A stretch of 64,000 nucleotides of DNA from Microbulbifer hainanensis. Lineage in GTDB: Bacteria > Pseudomonadota > Gammaproteobacteria > Pseudomonadales > Cellvibrionaceae. Positions 33,381 through 42,155 of this stretch are shown here, one piece after another (the stretch's first letter is position 1; every line of letters begins with the position of its first letter). Location: positions 28,739 to 92,738 of the forward strand of contig NZ_JACZCR010000008.1 of the NCBI RefSeq assembly GCF_014904735.1, written 5' to 3'. Below the pieces are notes generated by a model that saw only the letters and a program-made list of their open reading frames with translations, had not been told where the DNA came from and did no database searches. The translations under genes were made by a program, and so were the position numbers.

Positions 33381-34737
33381 CTTCGAGCCTCACCTGGTGT
33401 ACCCGGATCTCGCCAAAGTCGATAAAGAAGTCGGGATCAAGACTCATGCCGCCGTCCTCCTCCACATCGACCTTCACCATCCAGCCGCCCATCCCCTCCG
33501 GGTAGAACTGGTCGTCCCAGGTGCTGTAGAGCGAATTGGTGAAATAGACGCGCCGGCCATCGCGGCTGATCTCCACCATCTGTGGTGCGCCGAGCAGCGG
33601 TCCCGCATTTTTTGGGTGACCTTTTTTTCCCACGATACCGCCGATCGCTACCTTGCCGGTCAGCTTCGGATTGAGCGGATCCGACACATCGTACTGGTGC
33701 AGCTCGCCGGTGCCCCAGCAGGACACGTACAGAAAACGGTCATCGAGGGACAGGTCGATATCCGTCACCAGCGGCGGCACTGCCTTGAAAGGCTTCAGCG
33801 CCGGCGGTAAATCGTCCTCTTCCGCCGGCACTGGCGGAATGGTGATGATTTTTTCCATCAGCCACTGTCCGTTTTCCCTGCGCCAGGCCCAGATGGAGGC
33901 GGAAAGGTCCTCGGTGCTGATCACGACACCGGCAAAGCCATAGCTCTTGGTCGGATCATGGGCGGGCCTGAGTTCCAGTAACATCTGGTGGTGCGCGCCG
34001 ATATCGACACTCTGCTCCAGTTTGCGTTTGCGCAGGTCCCAGAAATGTATGCGATGGCCATACTTGTTTGCCAACAGCTCCTCCGGCACCAGGCCGTTTT
34101 CAAACTGTGGCGGCTTGGCCCACTCACTGCTGATCAACACATCTTCCGCCAGGTGCCACCAGAAATCGTAGGCCAGTTCCTGGTCACCGCGCTGTAGCTC
34201 CCACGGGCCAACCACATTGAAGCTGAAATGATCCAGCATAAAAATGCCGCCCGGACCATCGTCGCCGTTGGCGGAGCCCATCGCCGAAATGTAAATCGCA
34301 TCGGGACCACAATGCACCGTGTGCGGGCGGCTGTAGCCCGACTTGCCGATCACCTCTTCCGGTTCGAGCGTGCGGACAATCTGGGGGCGCAGCGGATCGG
34401 GCTTGGTATCGATGATGTAAATGCGCGAACTGCGCAGCCCCGGCACGATCAGGTAGCGTCTTTCCAGGTGCGGGTGCGGCGCATAGGGACACAGCGCCGA
34501 GCTACAGGCATTCCAGCCGAAGTGATGCAGCTCGTCCCCCTCATAGGGAAGTTCGAGTTTATTGACTACCTGGCAATAGGTTGCAGATTGGGGATCGAGG
34601 TCCACCACGCAGATGGCGTCCGGCTTGCCGCTGCCTTGCGGGTGTAGTGCCGCCACATAGGCGTGGCGCTCGGGCGGTGCCTGCATCGCCATTTTTGCCG
34701 AAGGGTAGAAGGACGGATCCGGTTTCCACAAGGCCAT
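33340..34737 (-). CDS. SBP56 selenium-binding protein/methanethiol oxidase family
   Basis: 465 residues covering the full SBP56 beta-propeller: YVAALHPQGSGKPDAICVVD near the start, HHFGWNACSSAL (Cys in the conserved CSS), GRRVYFTNSLYSTWDDQFYPEG and a C-terminal VHQVRLEGGDASTD. Bacterial members include copper-dependent methanethiol oxidase, which yields formaldehyde, sulfide and peroxide. There is no signal peptide, unlike the characterised periplasmic MtoX. The start at 34737 has GGGAG upstream; the open frame runs further to 34992 but lacks family sequence. The overlapping membrane protein gene follows. Confidence 0.9.
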   Translation of the reverse strand: MALWKPDPSFYPSAKMAMQAPPERHAYVAALHPQGSGKPDAICVVDLDPQSATYCQVVNKLELPYEGDELHHFGWNACSSALCPYAPHPHLERRYLIVPGLRSSRIYIIDTKPDPLRPQIVRTLEPEEVIGKSGYSRPHTVHCGPDAIYISAMGSANGDDGPGGIFMLDHFSFNVVGPWELQRGDQELAYDFWWHLAEDVLISSEWAKPPQFENGLVPEELLANKYGHRIHFWDLRKRKLEQSVDIGAHHQMLLELRPAHDPTKSYGFAGVVISTEDLSASIWAWRRENGQWLMEKIITIPPVPAEEDDLPPALKPFKAVPPLVTDIDLSLDDRFLYVSCWGTGELHQYDVSDPLNPKLTGKVAIGGIVGKKGHPKNAGPLLGAPQMVEISRDGRRVYFTNSLYSTWDDQFYPEGMGGWMVKVDVEEDGGMSLDPDFFIDFGEIRVHQVRLEGGDASTDSYCFSS

Positions 34738-34942
34738 TGCGCCACTCCCGTTTTTAGTTCGCAGCAAACTGTTGGAACGCTGGCAGTATAGTGAGCGGTA
34801 ATTGGGGAGTGACCGGATCCCGGCAATAGAAAACCAGATAAACGCCGAAATTCGTGCACAGAAAAATTCGCGACGAGTGCCTGCCCACGCTGGCGGCGGC
34901 ACTTCAGTAACGGATCTTTTGCACGGGATGTGATCCCGATGC

Positions 34943-37300
34943 TCAGTCAGCCACTCCGAACAGGCCCAGTTGGCCATCCACCAGGCTGTCAAAATCCAGT
35001 TCTATAAAGGGCAATATGGCATCGGCCACTGGCTTGAGCTGCCTGTCGATATAGTGCTGGTAATCAATCGGCGACTGGCGGTGATCAATGGGCTCCGGGC
35101 CATTGAGGGTAATCACGTAACGAATCCAGCCCTTGTTCTGGTAGCGGGGTGGCAGCCCCTGCTGGCGACGCATGTCGTCGGCCAGCCGCGCCGCGCGCAC
35201 ATGGGGTGGCACGTTTTTCACGTATTGTTCCAGCTTGCGCCTGAGTCGCTTGCGATACACCAGCTGCTCGTCCATGTCCCCGGCCCGGGTTTTCTCCACC
35301 GTCTCGCGGATATAGTCGGACGGATCTTCTCCCTGAAACACCATGGCGTAGAGTTGGGTCTGGAACTGCTTGGCCAGGGCAGTCCAGTCGCTGCGCACTG
35401 TTTCCAGGCCCTTGAATACCAGCTTTTCCTCGCCCGCTTTCACCACCAGGCCCGCATAGCGCTTCTTGGAGCCGGCCTCCGAGCCGCGAATGGTGGGCAT
35501 CAAAAAGCGCTGGTAATGGGTTTCGAATTCCAGCTCCAACTCGCATTCCAACGCCAGCTCTTCTTTGAGCTTGTGACACCAGCGCTGGTTGATCTCACTG
35601 GCGAGGGTCTGGCCGATGGCATCCGCCTCTTCCGGGCTGGGTCGGCCGCTCAGCCAGACAAAGGTGGAATCGGTGTCGCCGTAGATGACCTGGTGACCCA
35701 GTTCCTCTATCCAGCGGGCAGTCTGCTGCATGATCTCGTGACCGCGCAGGGTGATGGAGCTGGCCAGGCGCGTGTCGTAAAAACGGCAGCCCCCTGAACC
35801 CAGCACTCCGTAGAAGGAGTTCATGATGATCTTGATGGCCTGGGAGCGGGCGGCGTCCTGCTCCTGCTTGGCGATGTCCCGCTGGGCCCAGAGGTTGGTA
35901 ATGATGTCCGGCAGGAAATGCTTGTCACGGGAAAAGCGCGCGCCGCGAAAACCGGGGATGGCGTCGTCATCCGCCAGGCCCTCGACCAGTCCCTCAATCA
36001 AACCCATAGGGTCAATTTTGAAGGTGCGGATAATGCTGGGGTACAGGCTCTTGAAATCCAGCACCAGCACGTTGTCGTAAAGGCCCGGCCGGGAATCCAT
36101 CACGTAGCCGCCCGGACTGGCCAGGCCACCGTCGGCGGGCAGGTTGGGAGCCACATAGCGGCTGCGGTGTAGCCTGGGCAGGTAGAGGTTGGTAAAGGCC
36201 GCCACGGAACCGCCGCTGCGATCCAGCTCCAAGCCGGTAAGCTGGGCCCGCAAGCGCAGGTAATCCAGCAGCCGGGTGTGCTGGAAAATGTCCCAGACCA
36301 GACGGCAGTCTTCCAGGTTGTAAGCGGCCAGCTTGGGTTTGTTATGGCAAAAGTCGTGTTCAATCACGGCCAGGCGGTTGTCCACGTCTTCGGTGTCTTT
36401 GCCCCTGCCCAGCAGGTTCTGGGCCACAAACTCCAGGCTGAAGCTTTCGAAGTTGTAGGTGGCGCTCTTCAGTCCGTCGATGCCGTCCAGTACCACCCGG
36501 CCAGGCAGCGTCACAAAGCCCTGGCCGCCTTCCCGGCCATCCCGCCAGCGGGCATCCGCGCCGCCGCGACCGAGCTTCAGGCGCAGGCCATGGCGCTCGG
36601 CCCTTTTCACCAGCAGCCGAAAATCAAAGTCCACCACGGACCAGCCGATGATGATGTCCGGGTCCAGGCGCTTGAACCTGGCCTCCAGCCCTTTGAGCAG
36701 GGCCCGTTCGTCATCCACCCAGTGGATGGCGGTATCGGCGCTCTGCGGCTGGCCCACCATCAGAACCTCTTCCACGCCATGGCCGTAGAGACCGATGGAA
36801 TACAGCTCCCCCTGGCCGGAGCACTCGATATCCAGGGACACCACTCTGAAATCCGGCTGTACCTCGGCACCCTTGAGGCGCACCTGGCGATATTCCGTAT
36901 AGCCGTCTCTTGCCTGGGCCAGACCTTCGAAGTAGAGGCCACCGCGGGCAAAGCGCTCCATCAGGTAACGGTCGTGAAGACGAAAATCCCCTTCCAGCAC
37001 CTCGATGTCGCGATTTTGCAACAGAGTCTGGGCGCGGCGGTGGCTATCGATGGTGGGAAAATACAGCATGGCCGCTTCCTCACGGCCAAAGGTCTGGAAG
37101 CCCAACTGCTGCCACTCGTGCGGCACGCCGGCCAGGGCCTCGGTCACTTGGGTCCGGTCCGCCACCTTCACCATAAAGACGGGCCGCTCTCCATCAATGA
37201 CCAGCTTGGCCGGGCCCTGGGGCGTGGCAAGCCAGTAGTGGATGCAGGTGCTGCCGCCCTGATCAAAACTGTGGCGACTGAGGAGAAATCCTTGTGGCAA
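34943..37300 (-). CDS. polB: DNA polymerase II (B family)
   Basis: 785 residues. The 3'-5' exonuclease domain begins with VVSLDIECSGQGELYSIGLYG (about 152 on). The polymerase domain includes LVLDFKSLYPSI and YGDTDSTFVW (about 535-545, two catalytic aspartates), and KKRYAGLV. PolB is the SOS-inducible polymerase of Gammaproteobacteria for replication restart and bypass. The N-terminus GFLLSRHSFD..YWLATPQGPAKL aligns with E. coli PolB from its first residues, so the TTG at 37300 is accepted although its ribosome site is weak. No LexA box was identified with confidence upstream. Confidence 0.95.
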   Translation of the reverse strand: MPQGFLLSRHSFDQGGSTCIHYWLATPQGPAKLVIDGERPVFMVKVADRTQVTEALAGVPHEWQQLGFQTFGREEAAMLYFPTIDSHRRAQTLLQNRDIEVLEGDFRLHDRYLMERFARGGLYFEGLAQARDGYTEYRQVRLKGAEVQPDFRVVSLDIECSGQGELYSIGLYGHGVEEVLMVGQPQSADTAIHWVDDERALLKGLEARFKRLDPDIIIGWSVVDFDFRLLVKRAERHGLRLKLGRGGADARWRDGREGGQGFVTLPGRVVLDGIDGLKSATYNFESFSLEFVAQNLLGRGKDTEDVDNRLAVIEHDFCHNKPKLAAYNLEDCRLVWDIFQHTRLLDYLRLRAQLTGLELDRSGGSVAAFTNLYLPRLHRSRYVAPNLPADGGLASPGGYVMDSRPGLYDNVLVLDFKSLYPSIIRTFKIDPMGLIEGLVEGLADDDAIPGFRGARFSRDKHFLPDIITNLWAQRDIAKQEQDAARSQAIKIIMNSFYGVLGSGGCRFYDTRLASSITLRGHEIMQQTARWIEELGHQVIYGDTDSTFVWLSGRPSPEEADAIGQTLASEINQRWCHKLKEELALECELELEFETHYQRFLMPTIRGSEAGSKKRYAGLVVKAGEEKLVFKGLETVRSDWTALAKQFQTQLYAMVFQGEDPSDYIRETVEKTRAGDMDEQLVYRKRLRRKLEQYVKNVPPHVRAARLADDMRRQQGLPPRYQNKGWIRYVITLNGPEPIDHRQSPIDYQHYIDRQLKPVADAILPFIELDFDSLVDGQLGLFGVAD

Positions 37301-37417
37301 GAGGCTATTCTGGGTTGTGGCTTTGCACCATTTTACTGGATAAATACACAGATACCAGTATTCATCAGGTGGCGGCCCAAATGCTTCTCTGGCGTCTGGC
37401 CTCTGCTAAAAAGTCCA

Positions 37418-37427
37418 GGGGGGGGGG
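37418..37427 (+). repeat. Run of ten guanines
   Basis: An uninterrupted G10 tract lies in the 267-base region between the divergent polB and P-loop kinase genes, about 140 bases upstream of the kinase start. It is noncoding and could be a slippage-prone site or an assembly uncertainty. Confidence 0.8.
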
Positions 37428-37567
37428 TGACACCTCCTGACATCTCTTTGTCTGTCTCGGTGACTTGTCTCAGTGGTTTGGCCCGGTGGCTAACTACCGG
37501 ACCGGGAATTCCGATTGACCCAGGCCACATCGCCAGGTGCGCCGCCCATCGAACAGGAAAGTGCCTC

Positions 37568-38014
37568 GTGAAAGGTATTATTTTTATCGGATTACAAGCG
37601 AGCGGGAAATCTAGTTTTTATCTCGATAATTTCTATAAAACCCATATTCGCCTTAATCTGGATATGTTGAAGACCAGGCATCGCGAGAAAATCCTGTTTG
37701 ATGCCTGCCTGGAGTCAAAGCAGCCCGTGGTAATAGACAATACCAACCCCACCCGCAAAGACCGGGAAAGGTATATTTCCGCATTTAAGAACCATAGATT
37801 TGATGTGGTGGGCTACTACTTTGCATCGCCCCTGGAAGACTGCCTCAAAAGAAACGCCCAGCGCAAAGGAAAAGAACGAATCCCCGAAGTTGGGATCAGG
37901 GCGACTTTTCGCAAGCTTGAGATGCCGGACATTCAGGAGGGTTTCGACAAACTTTACCGGGTACGTATCAACGCGGGGCGTTATTGCGTAGAGGCCTGGA
38001 ACGGTGAAGATTGA
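37568..38014 (+). CDS. Small P-loop kinase (PNKP/zeta-like AAA ATPase)
   Basis: 148 residues: Walker A GLQASGKS (8-15), then VVIDNTNPTRKDRERY (about 54-69), an Asp-Asn-Thr-Asn motif typical of polynucleotide-kinase-like proteins, and a possible lid arginine region (KRNAQRKGKERIPE). The family phosphorylates nucleic acid ends or small molecules; the substrate here is unknown. Although an open frame reaches back into polB on the other strand, the GTG at 37568 with AGGAAAG upstream starts the family sequence. The gene is alone. Confidence 0.85.
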   Translation: MKGIIFIGLQASGKSSFYLDNFYKTHIRLNLDMLKTRHREKILFDACLESKQPVVIDNTNPTRKDRERYISAFKNHRFDVVGYYFASPLEDCLKRNAQRKGKERIPEVGIRATFRKLEMPDIQEGFDKLYRVRINAGRYCVEAWNGED

Positions 38015-38135
38015 TGAACGCGATAAAACAGGGCGTTATATGAAACCGCATCGGCTTTGCTAACGACCGCCAGGGCAACTATGCCGGCTCGAATGTCCGG
38101 CGCAGCACCCAGCCAGGAAATAATTTATCGGGCAT

Positions 38136-38160
38136 AAAAAAGGCGGGGCAAGGCCCCGCC
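38136..38160 (-). terminator. Terminator of the metalloprotease operon
   Basis: GGCGGGGC (38142-38149) and GCCCCGCC (38153-38160) make an 8-bp stem with a three-base loop; six A on the plus strand (38136-38141) give the U tract for the minus strand. It lies 29 bases after the protease stop. Confidence 0.9.
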
Positions 38161-38188
38161 AGTCACAGTCAAGAGAGAGGATTTGTTC

Positions 38189-40636
38189 TTATTGTTCTAT
38201 AAATTCGCAGCGGCCCACTTCGGCACCATTGGCAACTGCGGCACGCATACCGCCGGGGAAAGCGACCATCTTCGAGGCGCCACCCTTACAGACGTAGACC
38301 TGTTCCATATCGATGTACCAGGAGTAGGATACGCCCGCGAGGCCACCGATCATTTCGCTGCCAGAGGCATTGACGGAGAGCGGGTTATCCAGTGGCAGGG
38401 ATTCCATTTCCACCACGCCCTGGCGGTGCAGGAAGTCTGCAAGCTTCAGCCAGCCCACGCCCTCGACCCAGAGTCCGCCTGCCAGGCCGGTGCGGAAGCT
38501 GCCAGCGCGACCAACGACCACGCTGCCGTCGTCGCTCATATCGAAGACACTCATCGGCACCGGGCCCAGCGCGTCGTTGACGGCGTCTTCGCCGAGGACA
38601 TCGCAGTAGTCCATACCGAAGTAGACAAACGGCATATCCTTACACCAGCGCAGGGAACCGATATTGGTCACGGCGTCCTGGCCCAGGCCCTTGTAGGGAT
38701 TCCACAGCAGAATGCCTTCGTCCGTACTCAGCGCGACCTTGCTGCCGTCGACACTGGCCGCGTAGGTTTCCCTGGCGCCATAGGCGGCGTAGAGATCCAG
38801 CAGAGGGCCTTCATCCACCCAGGCAACGGCCTTGCGATGCGAGTTGTTGCCGAGCACCACGCGGCCATTGCCGGAGATGCCCTGCGCGCGGACAAACTGC
38901 GTTTGACTGATGTCCAGCGCGGAAGTATCCAGTTCACGCATACCGCCCTTGGCATCCCAGATAAACGGCACGATTTCACCCTTAAAGGAGCCCTGGCAGA
39001 AACCATCGCCATCGATGTCCTTATAAGCCATGCCTACTGCGGTTTTGGCAGCATCGTCGATCGCCCAGCCGCTGGCCGAGCTGACCCCGTTTTGCGAACC
39101 GGCCCCACAGGAATTGCCGTTCAGGTCACCCAGTGGGGTGACATGGGTTTCCGTCCAGATGGCGGGTTGCTGAATGCCGTTGCCATTGAAGTCCTTCTCG
39201 ACCAGCATTTCCTTACCATTGCGGCTCAGGGCGCCATTGGTCGTCGGTGCATATTCCGGCGGCAGCACTTTAAAGCCCTTGGTGGCATCCCACAGGAATG
39301 CGGTAGTACCCGCCTGGCCCGCGCCAATCTTGCCGTTTTTGGCGAGGTCCATCACAAAGGCGGAAACAATTGGAGTGACTTCGACCCCTTTGTGGAAGCC
39401 GTTGAAGTAGAAGTCTGCCTGTTTGGTTACGCCGGCCTCGGCCAGAATCGGTGTCGCCTCACAGACGTCGTCAGTCAGTGGATCACTGCTTTCCGCGGCA
39501 TTCCAGTACTCCTGCTGCGATACCAACTGCTGTGGCGTGGTCGGATAACCGCCGGCATAAATCGGCTCGATATAGAGAACGTATTCTTCACCGGGTTTCA
39601 GGTTGCGAATGGTGTAGCGACCATCCGGCCCGACCTGCCCCTGGGTCGCGGAACCGGTCATGTCAGAAACCGCATCGAACAGCGGATCGTTGACGTTCCG
39701 CGCGATCACATTGACACCGCTGAACTCGGTAGTGTCATCTTTCAGACGCAATACGCCGGTGATAGTGCCGGTGGACGAAGCATAATCGCTGGTAGGGTAG
39801 ATATTGGAAATGCCCGCCATATCGTCGGTAATATCCACAGTGCTCTGCTCGATGCCACCCCGGCCGTTGTGACTGATAAACGGAAACATGGTTTCGATGA
39901 TCGCCGGATCGGCATTGTTAGCGCCGTAAGCTGCCGGATAGTCATAGCGGTGAATCGGCTCGACACCACAGCCGGGGACCCCGGGATATTTGGGCGCGTA
40001 GGTGTAGCTCATATAAGCCAATGAACCATTGACCTGCGAGTGCGATAGGTTGATCGCGTGACCGAATTCGTGCGTAAACACACCGGCAATCTGGTTGCCT
40101 TCGGTATCGGTATCGTAAACATTCCAGCCGTTCATCACCGCAGTCGCCTCGGTGATATGACCATTGCCATCGCTCCACTCCGGGAAGGCAATACCCAGTA
40201 CGGACTCTTTCGGTACACCGAAGTAATTTTCCAGGATCGAGCCGTCAGTATCGTAAAGTACCCAGAACCCGTAGCCGTTTTCCTTGGAGTACATCTCCGT
40301 GGCATTTTCACCGGTGATATCGGTAATACCGGTCTTCTCTTCGATGGTGCCCTGAATGGTAGCGGCAAACGTGGAAGTCGGAACATCGCTCCAGGTTTTG
40401 AATGCATGCGCGGTAATTTCATTGGCGCGCTCGATGGTCAGAAACGGCGTTTCCCCGTCGTGACCAAAGGTAAACGCGGCACCGCCATCGGTATAGACCG
40501 GGATGGGGCCATTGCTCATATCCCACTTGAGAGGCTGCGGATTATCCCCTTCGGTCAGGTAGAGGGGACCAGCGGCGTGCGCCAGTCCAGCGGACAGCGC
40601 CAAAGCGATACTGAGAGAGAGTTTGGTCGTTTTCAT
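38189..40636 (-). CDS. Secreted metzincin-like protease with C-terminal repeat domain
   Basis: 815 residues with a signal peptide (to AHA, about 21). The zinc motif HEFGHAINLSH (189-199) is HExxHxxxxxH of the metzincin clan, and Met209 in AYMSYTY may be the Met-turn. A carboxypeptidase-regulatory-like beta domain follows (about 285-365, TGTITGVLRLKDDTTEFSGVNVIAR, GPDGRYTIRNLKPGEEYVLYI). The rest contains repeats of WxxxxG.. and GxxxDDGSVVVG type, as in HAF-repeat propellers. The target is not known. It overlaps the preceding secreted-protein gene by one base (TAATG). Confidence 0.82.
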   Translation of the reverse strand: MKTTKLSLSIALALSAGLAHAAGPLYLTEGDNPQPLKWDMSNGPIPVYTDGGAAFTFGHDGETPFLTIERANEITAHAFKTWSDVPTSTFAATIQGTIEEKTGITDITGENATEMYSKENGYGFWVLYDTDGSILENYFGVPKESVLGIAFPEWSDGNGHITEATAVMNGWNVYDTDTEGNQIAGVFTHEFGHAINLSHSQVNGSLAYMSYTYAPKYPGVPGCGVEPIHRYDYPAAYGANNADPAIIETMFPFISHNGRGGIEQSTVDITDDMAGISNIYPTSDYASSTGTITGVLRLKDDTTEFSGVNVIARNVNDPLFDAVSDMTGSATQGQVGPDGRYTIRNLKPGEEYVLYIEPIYAGGYPTTPQQLVSQQEYWNAAESSDPLTDDVCEATPILAEAGVTKQADFYFNGFHKGVEVTPIVSAFVMDLAKNGKIGAGQAGTTAFLWDATKGFKVLPPEYAPTTNGALSRNGKEMLVEKDFNGNGIQQPAIWTETHVTPLGDLNGNSCGAGSQNGVSSASGWAIDDAAKTAVGMAYKDIDGDGFCQGSFKGEIVPFIWDAKGGMRELDTSALDISQTQFVRAQGISGNGRVVLGNNSHRKAVAWVDEGPLLDLYAAYGARETYAASVDGSKVALSTDEGILLWNPYKGLGQDAVTNIGSLRWCKDMPFVYFGMDYCDVLGEDAVNDALGPVPMSVFDMSDDGSVVVGRAGSFRTGLAGGLWVEGVGWLKLADFLHRQGVVEMESLPLDNPLSVNASGSEMIGGLAGVSYSWYIDMEQVYVCKGGASKMVAFPGGMRAAVANGAEVGRCEFIEQ

Positions 40637-41277
40637 TATTTCATCTCCCCTTTGCCGATCCAGTTTTCAGAAACCGCGCGACCGACCAGGTCCATAAATG
40701 CAACAGCGTCCACCGCACCCGGATTGGTCATCATATTCTGCTGTTCTGAACTCAGCAGTTGCTGGTTGATTTCAACCCCGTCAAACAGCCCAAAATTGTT
40801 GAACTCGTTGATCAGTTTTCCATTGATCATTTTCAGTTTGCCCTGGGCCATGCCGGCGGTTGTCTGCAGGCCGGTAAGCCCGGCTTTCTCGTGCATAAAC
40901 GCAACCACATACTCGCCCGCATTCCAGCGCGGAAAACCCTCCGGGGTTACCGCCAGCATCTGGTGTCCATTGGCCATGGTGCGCGGTTTGAGCAGGCCGA
41001 ACTGACGGAAGGTGTATTCGCTGCCTTCCTTCACCGCACCCTTGGCGGTACTGCCGACCTGGATGGTGACTTCGGTAAAGGGGATTCCCGCGTCATCGAT
41101 TCCGTCGGTCACGCTTTTTACGTTACCGGCAACGATAGACTCGGAACTCTGAATAAGTTGAGTGAGGTTTTGGGACTTGAGCTTCATAGCGTTGGCCATG
41201 GGTACAACCAGCATGACCATCGCCGCGGCGAGCAGTGCAGCAAATGGCTTGCGGCACCGTTGGAGACGTGCAATCAC
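40636..41277 (-). CDS. Secreted protein of unknown function, partner of the metzincin
   Basis: 213 residues with an N-terminal signal peptide (ends near ANA, residue 30). The mature part begins SQNLTQLIQSSESIVAGNVKSV and continues with a beta-rich domain of the style often found next to matrixin-like proteases (VTIQVGSTAKGAVKEGSEYTFRQFG, MLAVTPEGFPRWNAGEYVVAFM). No catalytic motif is visible. Its stop overlaps the start of the protease gene, so they are coupled. It may be a chaperone, inhibitor, or surface partner of the protease; this is inference. Confidence 0.75.
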   Translation of the reverse strand: MIARLQRCRKPFAALLAAAMVMLVVPMANAMKLKSQNLTQLIQSSESIVAGNVKSVTDGIDDAGIPFTEVTIQVGSTAKGAVKEGSEYTFRQFGLLKPRTMANGHQMLAVTPEGFPRWNAGEYVVAFMHEKAGLTGLQTTAGMAQGKLKMINGKLINEFNNFGLFDGVEINQQLLSSEQQNMMTNPGAVDAVAFMDLVGRAVSENWIGKGEMK

Positions 41278-41483
41278 AATGAATTCCTCTCTTATTATGG
41301 ATAGGTCGCTCAGTTACCGGCTGCCGGAGCAAACCGGACTGCTGTTTGGCCATTCCACAGTAATGAGAGGAGCACCCGGCGGGATATCGGGGAATCCCCT
41401 ATATTGAGTCTGACGTGAACTGATTCACGCCAATATTTATCGAGCGTACAAAATTGGGGCGATTACCTGGCACATTTGCTCCA

Positions 41484-42155
41484 TCAGGATTCAGGAGAAA
41501 TCAGCCCCACGCGAATCGCGAAGCGCACCAGCCCCGGCACATTGTGAATACCGAGCCGCTCCATCAACTGGGCGCGGTGCGCTTCAACGGTTTTGATACT
41601 GACGTTCAACTCCGCGGCGATTTCCCGCGGACCATGTCCTTCGGCAATCAACTGCAGAATTTGTCGCTGTCGCGGCGTCAGGACTTCCAGCGCAGATTCG
41701 TTGCGCTGCGCGCTGTCGGCAAACCGCGCAATAATTTCCGGATCCAGTGCAGAACAGAGATAGGTGTGACCGGAAAATACCGCATCCAGCGCAGTTGCCA
41801 GCTCGTCGAAAGCGGAATCCTTCAACAGGTAACCGGCTGCACCGGAGCGCAGCGCGCGGGCGACATATTCCGGTCCCTCGTGCATGGAAAGCATCAGTAC
41901 CCGTATTTGCGGATATGCCTGACTCAGTTGCTTGGCCACTTCCAGCCCATTGAGCCCCGGTAGCGAAATATCCAGCAGGACAATATCCGGTAATTCCCGC
42001 CGGACAATGTCCAGCGCTTCCAGGCCATTGCCACATTCACTGATTACCCTGATGCCCGACATATCGTCCAGCAGTGCCCGCATACCCGCGCGCAGCAAAC
42101 CGTGATCGTCGACCAGCAGGATACGCTTTTCCACTGTATGTTGTTCGTCATTCAT
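41484..42155 (-). CDS. NarL/LuxR-family response regulator
   Basis: 223 residues: receiver domain with acidic pocket (VDDH, 15-18), phospho-acceptor Asp62 (IVLLDISLPGLNG), and a C-terminal LuxR helix-turn-helix (about 158-215: LTPRQRQILQLIAEGHGPREIAAELNVS). Its start overlaps the stop of the sensor kinase gene (ATGA), so the two are cotranscribed and form a cognate pair. Targets are unknown; the upstream protease operon 200 bases downstream is one candidate by position. Confidence 0.94.
   Translation of the reverse strand: MNDEQHTVEKRILLVDDHGLLRAGMRALLDDMSGIRVISECGNGLEALDIVRRELPDIVLLDISLPGLNGLEVAKQLSQAYPQIRVLMLSMHEGPEYVARALRSGAAGYLLKDSAFDELATALDAVFSGHTYLCSALDPEIIARFADSAQRNESALEVLTPRQRQILQLIAEGHGPREIAAELNVSIKTVEAHRAQLMERLGIHNVPGLVRFAIRVGLISPES

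Noticed and set aside
28830..40636. Very long open frames on the plus strand opposite the TonB receptor (29256-30866), polB (36278 onward) and the metalloprotease (38183-40024)
   Set aside because: They are antisense to genes with clear families, have no ribosome sites and reflect third-position GC bias; only the last part of the polB one (from 37568) is a real gene.
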